NCBI GenBank assembly: GCA_965267425.1
Contig: OZ253959.1
Location: 1,240,001 to 1,304,000 of the forward strand
From: G965267425 sp965267425
GTDB lineage: Bacteria > Bacteroidota > Bacteroidia > Flavobacteriales_E > Vicingaceae
Reading direction: 5' to 3'
DNA: 64,000 bases
Shown here: positions 53,560 to 61,312 of the stretch, one piece after another
How positions within the stretch are numbered: position 1 is the first letter of the stretch
How the letters are laid out: each line of letters starts with the position of its first letter
Notes under the pieces: model-generated
Database searches by the model: none
Told to the model about the DNA's origin: nothing
What the model saw: the letters and a program-made list of their open reading frames with translations, nothing else
Position numbers and translations under genes: made by a program

Positions 53560-54999
53560 ATGGAAGAAAGGGTACCGATATCCTCCAAACGCAAGGCACT
53601 CTCAATTAATTTGGACTCCAGGATATACGGAACATTTGCAGAAATTGGTGCAGGTCAGGAAGTTGTTCGTCACTTTTTTAGAGCTGGCGGAGCCTCAGGA
53701 ACTATAGCAAAGGCAATGTCTGCCTATGACAAAGATTTCAGTGATGCAATTTATGGAAAGGAAGATACCGGACAATATGTTTGTTTATCCCGGTTGGAAA
53801 AAATGCTGGACCATGAATACAAATTGATTGAAGAGCGGTTGTATAAGCAACAGCATAGCGACGTAAAATTTTTCGCTTTTGCTGATACCGTGGCCACCAT
53901 CAACTTTGACAAGACGTTTAAAGGTCATGGATGGATGGGAATTCGGTTTCAATTGGCTCCAAATCAACGTCCCAATGACTTGGTTTTGCATTTCAACCTT
54001 CATGACAATGATGCTTCATTGCAACAAGAAGCCATAGGAATGCTTGGTTTGAATTTGACCTATGCTTGTTTTAATTACAAAGAGGATATCAATGAGTTAC
54101 TATTGTCGCTGTATGATAACCTGGAAAGAGATCGCATAGAAATTGACATGATCAATTTGCAAGGTCCTGATTTTGATAATGTTGATAATCGATTGTTGAG
54201 TTTGCAACTGGTCAAAAATGGCATGACAGAAGCAGTTATGTTCGGACCTGATGGAAAAAACCTTCACCCTTCAGATGTACTTTACAAAAAGAACATTCTT
54301 GCATTAAGAGGTAGTTTCAGGCCTGTAACAAAGGTCAATATGGACATGCTTGAAAATGGCTATGAAGCGTTTATCAAAGAACCCCGTGTTGATAAAGACA
54401 ATGTTCTTCAATTGTTCGAAATCACATTGAACAACTTGAAGATGGAAGGTGATATTGATGAACAAGACTTCATTGACAGAGCTGAAATCTTGTGTTCTTT
54501 GGGACAAACAGTATTGATCTCAAATTACCAGAAGTATTACAAACTGATTGAATACTTCTCCCGATATACCAAAGCTAGAATGGGACTCATCATTGGCGTC
54601 AATAGTATGATGGACATTTTTAATGAAAAGTATTACCGTCATTTGAATGGAGGAATACTTGAGGCGTTTGGAATCTTGTTTACTCGAGATTTAAAAATGT
54701 ATCTATATCCATTTCAAGAAAGTGAAGGTTCAGAAATTCAGCGAAGAGACAATTTGAATATTCATCCTCGAATTCGACCATTATTTGATTACCTCAAATA
54801 CAACAACCGAATCATTGATTTAGAAAATTACAATCAGGAATACCTGAACATTTATTCGCGAGAAGTGCTTAGGAAAATCAAGGATAACGATTTGAGCTGG
54901 CAGGAAATGGTTCCCAAATCCGTGGATGAAATAATTAAAACCAAATATTTATTTGGATACAAAGACAAACCAAAATCAAAAGAAAAAGTTAATGAGTAA
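53560..54999 (+). CDS. Conserved protein of unknown function (often misannotated as TonB receptor or NMN adenylyltransferase)
   Basis: 479 aa, no signal peptide and no TM, so cytosolic. The N-terminus has a conserved string (IYGTFAEIGAGQEVVRHFF, then GGASGTIAKAMSAYDK) that I know from a widespread bacterial family including cyanobacteria whose function is not established. No classical catalytic motif stands out. Its stop overlaps the start of a cytosolic cyclophilin gene by 8 nt, so both are probably made together; this coupling is the best clue to function. Preceded by a good -7 element. Confidence 0.8.
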   Translation: MEERVPISSKRKALSINLDSRIYGTFAEIGAGQEVVRHFFRAGGASGTIAKAMSAYDKDFSDAIYGKEDTGQYVCLSRLEKMLDHEYKLIEERLYKQQHSDVKFFAFADTVATINFDKTFKGHGWMGIRFQLAPNQRPNDLVLHFNLHDNDASLQQEAIGMLGLNLTYACFNYKEDINELLLSLYDNLERDRIEIDMINLQGPDFDNVDNRLLSLQLVKNGMTEAVMFGPDGKNLHPSDVLYKKNILALRGSFRPVTKVNMDMLENGYEAFIKEPRVDKDNVLQLFEITLNNLKMEGDIDEQDFIDRAEILCSLGQTVLISNYQKYYKLIEYFSRYTKARMGLIIGVNSMMDIFNEKYYRHLNGGILEAFGILFTRDLKMYLYPFQESEGSEIQRRDNLNIHPRIRPLFDYLKYNNRIIDLENYNQEYLNIYSREVLRKIKDNDLSWQEMVPKSVDEIIKTKYLFGYKDKPKSKEKVNE

Positions 55000-55432
55000 A
55001 TCTGCAGAGATTCATACCGATAAAGGTGTAATGAAAGTGAAATTTTTTGAAAATGACGCACCTAAAACAGTGGATAATTTTGTGAAGCTTTCAAAAGATG
55101 GGTTCTATGACAATCTTACGTTTCACCGTGTCATTCCTAATTTTGTCATTCAAGGTGGTTGCCCCAAAGGTGATGGCACAGGTGGCCCGGGATATGAAAT
55201 TGATTGTGAATTAGAAGGTGATAACCAATACCATGACAGAGGTGTACTTTCAATGGCACATGCAGGAAGAAACACGGGAGGTTCTCAGTTTTTTATTTGT
55301 CACAGCAGGGACAATACAAGTCATCTGGATAGAAATCATACCGTTTTTGGAAAAGTAGAAGATGGAGTAGAGGTGATTGATATGATCGAAATGGGAGATG
55401 TAATCAACAAAATTGTCATTATAGAAAACTAG
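54992..55432 (+). CDS. Cytosolic cyclophilin-type peptidyl-prolyl isomerase
   Basis: 146 aa from the ATG at 54992, which overlaps the previous gene by 8 nt; an in-frame extension to 54953 lies inside that gene and lacks homology. Compact bacterial cyclophilin: VDNFVKLSKDGFYDNLTFHR, VIPNFVIQGGCPKGDGTGG, GGSQFFICH and DRNHTVFGKV. No signal peptide, unlike the cyclophilin at 45512. Followed by the DUF3127 gene 3 nt later. Confidence 0.95.
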   Translation: MSKSAEIHTDKGVMKVKFFENDAPKTVDNFVKLSKDGFYDNLTFHRVIPNFVIQGGCPKGDGTGGPGYEIDCELEGDNQYHDRGVLSMAHAGRNTGGSQFFICHSRDNTSHLDRNHTVFGKVEDGVEVIDMIEMGDVINKIVIIEN

Positions 55433-55435
55433 GTT

Positions 55436-55810
55436 ATGAGTTTTGAAATAAACGGTTCACTGATAAAAAAATACGACGTCCAAAATGTTACTGATACATT
55501 TTCAAAAAGAGAATTTGTCATCGAAGTCGTCAATGAAAGAGACAGTCGTTATAATGACACCATTAAATTTCAATTGACACAGGATAGATGTTCATTGATT
55601 GACAATGCCAATGAAGGAGATCAATTGAAAATCACCTTTGATATCAAAGGAAGAAAATGGGAAAAAAATGGACAGGTGAATTACTTCAATAATTTGGAAG
55701 CATGGAGATTGGAAGTGCAGTCTGCTGAAAATTCAAATGAAGGAGCACCTCCTCCAACAACGGAAGATATTCCTCAAGTTGATTCGGAAGAAGACGATTT
55801 ACCTTTTTAA
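55436..55810 (+). CDS. DUF3127 OB-fold-like protein with SSB-type acidic tail
   Basis: 124 aa. DUF3127 pattern: MSFEINGSLIKKYDVQNVTD, FSKREFVIEV, DTIKFQLTQDR and the aromatic WEKNGQVNYFNNLEAWRLEV, a probable OB fold. It ends in SEEDDLPF, very like the C-terminal tip of single-stranded DNA-binding protein (DDDIPF), which recruits repair and replication partners. Suggests a nucleic-acid-related role, but ssDNA binding is an inference. Stop shared with the convergent TPR gene (TTAA at 55807-55810). Confidence 0.82.
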   Translation: MSFEINGSLIKKYDVQNVTDTFSKREFVIEVVNERDSRYNDTIKFQLTQDRCSLIDNANEGDQLKITFDIKGRKWEKNGQVNYFNNLEAWRLEVQSAENSNEGAPPPTTEDIPQVDSEEDDLPF

Positions 55811-56442
55811 CGTTTGCGTTTAAACATTCCTTTCAGGAACTGAATATATTCCTTTCTGGCTGTTGGCTGAAATAGCGCGGAAATAGCCGTTTTAACCAAT
55901 GTCAGAAAAGAATAATCTTCTTTTTTTTCCGGAATAACATCATTGGTTTCGATGTTCAATTCCGTTAGCAGTTCATCAACAACCTTGTTTTGCTCATAAA
56001 CGTTTAACCCTGTTTCAATGGTTTCTGCATCTTGAGGTTTTCCCAGTGCATCGGCCTTTTTGATGTGTTCAATGGCCTTATTATGACGACCGAGCTTTTC
56101 TTCGAGTAATCCCAGGTTGTTGTATGCAATTGCATCATCAGGGTCAAGTGCAATTGCCTTTTCATAATCCAAAATGGCACCTCTTGTATCTCCCATCTTT
56201 TCTTTCACAAATGCTCTGCTAGAATAACGATATGCTTTTTTGGGTTCCAGGCTTCTTGCGTAATTCATATCCTCCAGAGCTCCTTTTAAATCATTTAAAT
56301 GCAATCGTACCACACCTCGGTCACTGAAAGCATCAGCATCTCTTGGATGTGATTTGATGAATTCATTGAAGAAATGCAAAGCTTCTTTGTATTTCCCCTC
56401 TCGAAGAAGCTTTAATCCCTGATTTTCAATTGAATCTGGCAT
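55807..56442 (-). CDS. Tetratricopeptide-repeat protein
   Basis: 211 aa. About four TPR units at ~5-130 (GKYKEALHFFNEFIKSHPRD, DRGVVRLHLNDLKGALEDMN, AYNNLGLLEEKLGRHNKAIEH), then a variable region and a basic C-terminus (FLKGMFKRKR). No signal peptide or TM, so cytosolic protein-interaction scaffold. Partner unknown. Faces the PKD gene divergently across 104 nt that contain a TTTTTGATCAAAAA palindrome. Confidence 0.88.
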   Translation of the reverse strand: MPDSIENQGLKLLREGKYKEALHFFNEFIKSHPRDADAFSDRGVVRLHLNDLKGALEDMNYARSLEPKKAYRYSSRAFVKEKMGDTRGAILDYEKAIALDPDDAIAYNNLGLLEEKLGRHNKAIEHIKKADALGKPQDAETIETGLNVYEQNKVVDELLTELNIETNDVIPEKKEDYSFLTLVKTAISALFQPTARKEYIQFLKGMFKRKR

Positions 56443-56496
56443 AATTTTGATGCAAGAAAAACGTGGTTTGGATTACAATTTCGACCACATTTAAGT

Positions 56497-56510
56497 TTTT
56501 TGATCAAAAA
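56497..56510. other. Perfect palindrome TTTTTGATCAAAAA
   Basis: A 14-bp palindrome, 37 to 60 bp from the divergent starts of the TPR and PKD genes. Could be a regulator binding site or chance in AT-rich DNA. Confidence 0.3.
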
Positions 56511-56546
56511 TAAAGGATTAAATTTATCAAAAAGCTAACTAATTCT

Positions 56547-58016
56547 GTGGACAATTTGAAACACTCTTTACTATTTTTTGGTATCCTATTTACCTTGATT
56601 GCAACCGCTCAAACCATTGAAGTTGTAAATACACCTTATTCTCCCAATCATACATGGAAGAAATACACAAATCCGAATCGATTGTTGAAGGGACAAAAAG
56701 CATCTAGTTGCGGTGTAGATACATTGATATATTCTCAATTCAAAGCAAGTTCTGATAGATACATTACGTTAAATGCTGCATCTTCAGCATCCGCTTACGG
56801 AATGTACTTTGATGCGCCTGGCACCATTACCGTTCATGGTTTTGTGTATTATGCGTATTCTTCTTTTGGCGGTAGCGAAACCGTCCAATGTAAGTTATAT
56901 TATGCGGGTAGTACGTTATTGCCTGCAGGAGCACCTTTGGCCTCCAAAACCCAAACGGTAGGATTTGGATTCGCCAATTTGCCATTTATTCGCAAAGAAG
57001 TGATTTTTGATTCACCAGTGGAAGTGACTGCCGGATATGTGATTACGTTGGAAACGGCTTCAACCAATGGAATAGTAGTGGTCAGTAACGATTGGACAAA
57101 TGGAGACGGAGATGGCAAATACTATGCATGCGGGCAGTTTAATACTGGTTGGTTTAAATCTTCAAGTATGAACATTGCCGGTGTAACTTGGGATGCAGAT
57201 TTTTATGTTGAGCCAATAGTTTCCTACGAGTTGGAAGCGGGATTTGAACCTTCGGATAATAGTTGTTTGGGTAACGGTAACCCATTTGAATTCACCAATA
57301 CCACAACGCCGGCCTTGAGTGAATTCTATAGCCCAGCAGTATTAGGAGGAACCAACAATACCAATTTTTGGTGGGATTATGATGATGGTTCTCCTAAAGA
57401 GAATCAAGAAACGGGTTTACATTCTTATGCAAGCATTGGTTCTTATGATGTGGAATTGGAAGCCATTATGATAGGGTGGGATGTGAATTGCAGAGATACG
57501 TTTGTTGGAAATATTACGGAATCAAATTTACAGGCGGGTTATTCCTATACTAAAAATGGGTTAACCGTATCGTTCACCGATAATTCTGTGGATGCGGAGA
57601 CCTGGAATTATGATTTTGATGATGGTCAGTCATCTTCGCAAAATTCCCCGTTACATACATTTCCGTCAACAGGTAATTATAGTGTAAAACAAGTGGTTAC
57701 TAAAGATGGATGTAAAGATTCAACTACGTTGGTGGTTTTTGTTGATGAGGATGCCGTGGGCATTGAAGAACAAAAAAAGGAATCAATTTGGTCTGTCTAC
57801 CCTAATCCTGCAAATGATCACATAATTGTATCCGGAATTCAGGGAGAACTGGTGTCTGTTCAATTATATTCATTGCTCGGAGAATTGGTTTTGAATGAAC
57901 AAATGGTAAATTCTTCATCTATCATCGATGTTCAAGATCTTCCAATCGGACAGTATCTCATTAAAATTGAAGGAGCAACTAACATTTGGACAGATAAAGT
58001 AAATATCTCCAGATAA
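56547..58016 (+). CDS. Secreted PKD-domain protein with T9SS sorting domain
   Basis: 489 aa if started at the GTG at 56547; a TTG at 56556 gives a slightly shorter signal peptide (MKHSLLFFGILFTLIATAQ). No ATG is available, so a non-ATG start is required. The N-terminal half is a beta-rich adhesion-type region; two PKD domains follow (FWWDYDDGSPKENQETG ~273 and WNYDFDDGQSSSQNSP ~354). The tail (~410-489) is a T9SS type A domain (VYPNPANDHIIV). Predicted cell-surface or secreted protein. Confidence 0.88.
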   Translation: MDNLKHSLLFFGILFTLIATAQTIEVVNTPYSPNHTWKKYTNPNRLLKGQKASSCGVDTLIYSQFKASSDRYITLNAASSASAYGMYFDAPGTITVHGFVYYAYSSFGGSETVQCKLYYAGSTLLPAGAPLASKTQTVGFGFANLPFIRKEVIFDSPVEVTAGYVITLETASTNGIVVVSNDWTNGDGDGKYYACGQFNTGWFKSSSMNIAGVTWDADFYVEPIVSYELEAGFEPSDNSCLGNGNPFEFTNTTTPALSEFYSPAVLGGTNNTNFWWDYDDGSPKENQETGLHSYASIGSYDVELEAIMIGWDVNCRDTFVGNITESNLQAGYSYTKNGLTVSFTDNSVDAETWNYDFDDGQSSSQNSPLHTFPSTGNYSVKQVVTKDGCKDSTTLVVFVDEDAVGIEEQKKESIWSVYPNPANDHIIVSGIQGELVSVQLYSLLGELVLNEQMVNSSSIIDVQDLPIGQYLIKIEGATNIWTDKVNISR

Positions 58017-58022
58017 GTTGTT

Positions 58023-59246
58023 TTACTTTCTTCGCTTATTGCGAAACTTCTGTTGTTTTCTTTTGTAGCGAAAATTTCCCCTATTGGATTGTTTTGATGG
58101 GTTGTAAGCCGGGGCTTCGCCAAATTCTGAAGGAACCGCAATTTTATGAACTTCCTTTTCAATAAGGGTTTCAATTTCCTGAAATTTATATTGGTCCCTG
58201 GGATTGATCAATGTTAACGCCACACCTGATGAAGAGGCCCTTGCAGTTCTGCCAACGCGATGTACATAAGATTCGGCATCATTTGGTACGTCATAATTGA
58301 TCACCAGATCAATGTCTTCTATATCAATTCCTCTAGCTATGATATCGGTGCCAACCAGAATTTGAATTTTCTTATTCTTAAAATCCAATATGACTTGTTC
58401 CCTTTCCTTTTGATCCAGATCCGAATGGATGGCTTGGGCGTTGAACCCTGACTTTTTTAATTCATAGATCAAGTCTTTTGCACTTTTCTTGCTGGAGGCA
58501 AACACCACAATGCGTTGAACACTTTCTTTGTTTTGTAAAAGTGATTTAATTAAAGGAAGTTTTTGCCCTTCATACACAACGTAAGCGGCTTGCAACACAT
58601 TTTCAGCAGGTTTGGAAATGGCGATATCAACCTCCAATGGATCTTGCAGAATCGCCTTTGCCAATTTTCGAATTTTAGTAGGCATGGTTGCGGAAAACAT
58701 TACAGTTTGCCTTTTCACCGGAAGGTGCTCCACTATTTTAACAATGTCCTCATAAAAGCCCATTTCCAGCATTCTATCTGCTTCATCCAACACCAGAAAA
58801 TCTATCGTATTGGTTTTGAAATAGGAGAGCCCTAAGTGAGATAGCAGTCTACCAGGTGTAGCAACAACAATGTTGGCACCCGTTTTCAGTGCATTTTTTT
58901 CAACTTCAAACAAACTTCCATCACTGCCACCATATACCGCTATACTACTTGCTTCAGTGAAATAGGAAAGTCCTGTAATTTGCTCGTCTATTTGTAAAAC
59001 CAACTCACGTGTGGGTGCAATGACCAAACAACTCAATTGACTCGAATCACTTTGTAACAGCTTGTTCAACATGGGAATAACAAAGGCAGCTGTTTTGCCG
59101 GTACCCGTTTGAGCGCAAGCAATCACATCTTTTCCATCACAAATTGCCGGGATAGTTTTGGCTTGAACTTCCGTGGAATCTACAAACCCCATGCTTTCAA
59201 TACCTTCCTGCAGGACAGGATTCAATGTAAACTCACTAAATTTCAA
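58023..59246 (-). CDS. DEAD-box RNA helicase, RhlE-like
   Basis: 407 aa. Q motif and motif I AQTGTGKTAAF (~45-55), Ia PTRELV, II VLDEADRM, III SATMP, and C-terminal motifs IHSDLDQKEREQVI, GTDIIARGIDIEDIDLVINY and HRVGRTARA. A lysine/arginine/glutamine-rich tail (RGNFRYKRKQQKFRNKRRK) probably binds RNA. Likely assists ribosome assembly or RNA turnover, particularly in the cold. Lies 18 nt downstream of the methyltransferase gene on the same strand. Confidence 0.95.
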   Translation of the reverse strand: MKFSEFTLNPVLQEGIESMGFVDSTEVQAKTIPAICDGKDVIACAQTGTGKTAAFVIPMLNKLLQSDSSQLSCLVIAPTRELVLQIDEQITGLSYFTEASSIAVYGGSDGSLFEVEKNALKTGANIVVATPGRLLSHLGLSYFKTNTIDFLVLDEADRMLEMGFYEDIVKIVEHLPVKRQTVMFSATMPTKIRKLAKAILQDPLEVDIAISKPAENVLQAAYVVYEGQKLPLIKSLLQNKESVQRIVVFASSKKSAKDLIYELKKSGFNAQAIHSDLDQKEREQVILDFKNKKIQILVGTDIIARGIDIEDIDLVINYDVPNDAESYVHRVGRTARASSSGVALTLINPRDQYKFQEIETLIEKEVHKIAVPSEFGEAPAYNPSKQSNRGNFRYKRKQQKFRNKRRK

Positions 59247-59264
59247 ATGATATGCGTTGAGAGG

Positions 59265-59993
59265 TTATTTAAGATTTAATACAGCTGAATATCCAAATTG
59301 TCTGTCCTCCATAAGAATTGTGACCTCTAAATCCAAAGATTCAGCTATTTCAAACAACAATACTTTATCTACAAACAGCCATTGAAAGGACTTTCCTAAG
59401 TTACCACAATATTCGAATTGATAACTAACTATGCCGTAATAATTGTTGTTGTACTGTGTGTTTATAAACCCCTTGGACTCGTGCAAATGACTTATGTCTG
59501 CCGCGTCGAAAATGATCTTTCCGTTTTGATTCAGCAGCGACTTCATTTTAGTTAAGAAGTGTTGTAGACCTTCTGGAGACTTAGCCATCCCTAGACCATT
59601 CATTACCAACAATATGGTATCAAAGGAACCATTGATTTCACCAAAATCTCCAGGAATAATATGAGGTAGGCCTCGTTCCTGCATGATTTGGCATCCAACC
59701 TTTGAGCTTTCATTTGCATGAACTTCCAGTCCTTTTTTTTGTAATTCAAGTGCATGAGAACCAACTCCTGCACCAATTTCTAAGACTTTACCAAAAGCAA
59801 GATCCAGCATTTCCAATTCATGATCGGGCCAATCGGATTGGTCTCGAAAAAAATAGGAGGGTGGCATTTCTTCCGTTTCTGCTATGTCTGTATGAACCAA
59901 TAGGGGAGTGTCATCATTATTTTGCCAAAAATTCAAGATGGCTTCGTCGTACAATTTCCATGGATTTACATGTTGAATAGATGACATGTTCAT
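59265..59993 (-). CDS. Class I SAM-dependent methyltransferase
   Basis: 242 aa. The SAM-binding motif VLEIGAGVGSHAL (~91-103), a following acidic residue at the end of strand 2 (VHANESS), and the motif IV region FDTILLVMNGLGMA (~143) are clear. Small-molecule type rather than rRNA or DNA type; substrate unknown. An alternative start at Met3 (59987) is possible. Probably co-transcribed with the helicase 18 nt downstream. Divergent from the GroES-like gene by 65 nt. Confidence 0.88.
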   Translation of the reverse strand: MNMSSIQHVNPWKLYDEAILNFWQNNDDTPLLVHTDIAETEEMPPSYFFRDQSDWPDHELEMLDLAFGKVLEIGAGVGSHALELQKKGLEVHANESSKVGCQIMQERGLPHIIPGDFGEINGSFDTILLVMNGLGMAKSPEGLQHFLTKMKSLLNQNGKIIFDAADISHLHESKGFINTQYNNNYYGIVSYQFEYCGNLGKSFQWLFVDKVLLFEIAESLDLEVTILMEDRQFGYSAVLNLK

Positions 59994-60058
59994 AGATACT
60001 CATTTTTTAAATTATTTGGAAATTGGTCATCTTTGAAACCGAAAAGTAATTTGAGGAT

Positions 60059-60442
60059 ATGAGCATAGATTTGGATGCAAATGATTTGAGCAACATAATT
60101 GTTGTAGGAGACAGGGTATTGATCAAACCAAAAACACAAAACGACCGAACTGCATCAGGTTTATATTTACCACCTGGTGTCAGTGAAAAAGAAAAAATTC
60201 ACAGCGGATATGTGGTGAAAGTTGGTCCGGGGTATCCCATTCCAGCTATAGCAGAAGTTGATGAACCATGGAAAGATTCTTCTGAGGATGTTAAATACGT
60301 TCCTATTCAACCAAAAGAAGGAGATTTGGTGGTGTATTTGCAAAAAAGCGGTTATGAAATTGTATTCAACAAAGAAAAATACCTCATCGTTCCCAATTCC
60401 GCAATCTTGCTATTGGTAAGAGACGATGAACTATTTGATTAA
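60059..60442 (+). CDS. GroES-like co-chaperonin paralogue
   Basis: 127 aa. Central fold of GroES: VVGDRVLIKPKTQNDRTASG, the mobile-loop-like GLYLPPGVSEKEK, KVGPGYPIPAI and SGYEIVFNKEKYLIVPNS. It is about 30 residues longer than GroES and the usual IVL groEL-binding triad is replaced by LYLPPG. Not adjacent to groEL in this window. A conserved stand-alone family in Bacteroidetes; whether it caps a chaperonin is unknown. Confidence 0.85.
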   Translation: MSIDLDANDLSNIIVVGDRVLIKPKTQNDRTASGLYLPPGVSEKEKIHSGYVVKVGPGYPIPAIAEVDEPWKDSSEDVKYVPIQPKEGDLVVYLQKSGYEIVFNKEKYLIVPNSAILLLVRDDELFD

Positions 60443-60457
60443 GACTCTATTAATCAA
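60435..60457. repeat. Inverted repeat spanning two convergent stop codons
   Basis: TTGATTAA (60435-60442), 7-nt loop, TTAATCAA (60450-60457). Each arm contains the stop of one gene (both proteins end in Asp-stop). Without T-runs it could be a weak bidirectional terminator or a coincidence of similar C-termini. Confidence 0.4.
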
Positions 60458-61121
60458 TGTATTTGTAACCTACACCCTTGATGGTTTTGATGTATTGATT
60501 ACCAATTGACTCTCTGATTTTCCTGATTTGTACGTCAATGTTACGTTCGCTGACGTACACTTCATTCCCCCAAATCTTTTGCATTAGTGTGTCGCGGGAA
60601 ACTACTTTTCCTGCTCTGGAAATGAGTAAGGACAACATGTTGAATTGTTTTTTGGGCAAATGAATTTCTTTGTCCTCTACAATGACCAAATGTCTATCAA
60701 CGTCAATTTTAACCTTACTTTTTTCCGAAACGGTGGGAGTAGTAATTTTTGGATTTTCTCTTCTCAACAACGCTTTGATTCGAGCATTAAGTAATCGAGG
60801 TTTTATGGGTTTGGCAATATAATCATCGCCTCCTGCATTTAGCCCTGCAATTTGACTGTAGTCTTCATTTCGAGCCGTTAGAAAAGCGATAAATGGTTGT
60901 TTGATTTCTCCCAATTCTCTAATTCGCATACAACATTCAATTCCGTCCATTTCGGGCATCATCAAATCCATCAATACTACATCCGGTTCAAGTTCGTTGA
61001 TCTTGCTCAAGGCTTCTTTTCCACTGGAAGCAGTGTTAACAGCATATTTTTCTTTTTCCAGATTGTATTTTACAAATTCCAGAATATCCTGTTCATCATC
61101 TACCACAAGAATATTGTGCAT
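60450..61121 (-). CDS. Orphan OmpR/PhoB-family response regulator
   Basis: 223 aa. Receiver with phosphoacceptor D52 in LMDLMMPEMDG and K in AKPIKPRLL; winged-helix DNA-binding domain with ISERNIDVQIRKIRESIG-like recognition region. PhoB-like in layout. No kinase gene is adjacent, in contrast to the other two regulators in the window; the gene 191 nt upstream is a TonB receptor. A TACATTTG -7 element precedes it, and the leader region has a TTAACGTTAA palindrome (61173-61182). Confidence 0.93.
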   Translation of the reverse strand: MHNILVVDDEQDILEFVKYNLEKEKYAVNTASSGKEALSKINELEPDVVLMDLMMPEMDGIECCMRIRELGEIKQPFIAFLTARNEDYSQIAGLNAGGDDYIAKPIKPRLLNARIKALLRRENPKITTPTVSEKSKVKIDVDRHLVIVEDKEIHLPKKQFNMLSLLISRAGKVVSRDTLMQKIWGNEVYVSERNIDVQIRKIRESIGNQYIKTIKGVGYKYID

Positions 61122-61137
61122 GTCTTTAAGGTTTTCT

Positions 61138-61145
61138 CAAATGTA
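61138..61145 (-). promoter_or_regulatory. -7 element of the orphan response regulator gene
   Basis: TACATTTG on the minus strand, 16 nt before the ATG at 61121; matches TAnnTTTG. Confidence 0.5.
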
Positions 61146-61255
61146 GAACTGGACTATTAACCAGGAATATTCTTAACGTTAAATTATCGTAAAAGAAATC
61201 TCTTACTCAGCGAATTACAACTCTTAGTTAACAGAGTATTTAGCCCGTTGTAACG

Positions 61256-61289
61256 AATTAAACCATGGCAGTTCAACCATGGTTTAATT
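61256..61289 (-). terminator. Terminator hairpin after the TonB receptor gene
   Basis: Perfect 13-bp stem AATTAAACCATGG (61256-61268) with CCATGGTTTAATT (61277-61289), 8-nt loop. It begins 23 nt after the receptor stop at 61313. On the minus strand the stem ends in TTTAATT. Symmetric enough to be a protein-binding site as well. Confidence 0.65.
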
Positions 61290-61312
61290 GACTGCTATTT
61301 AGATGTGAAATA

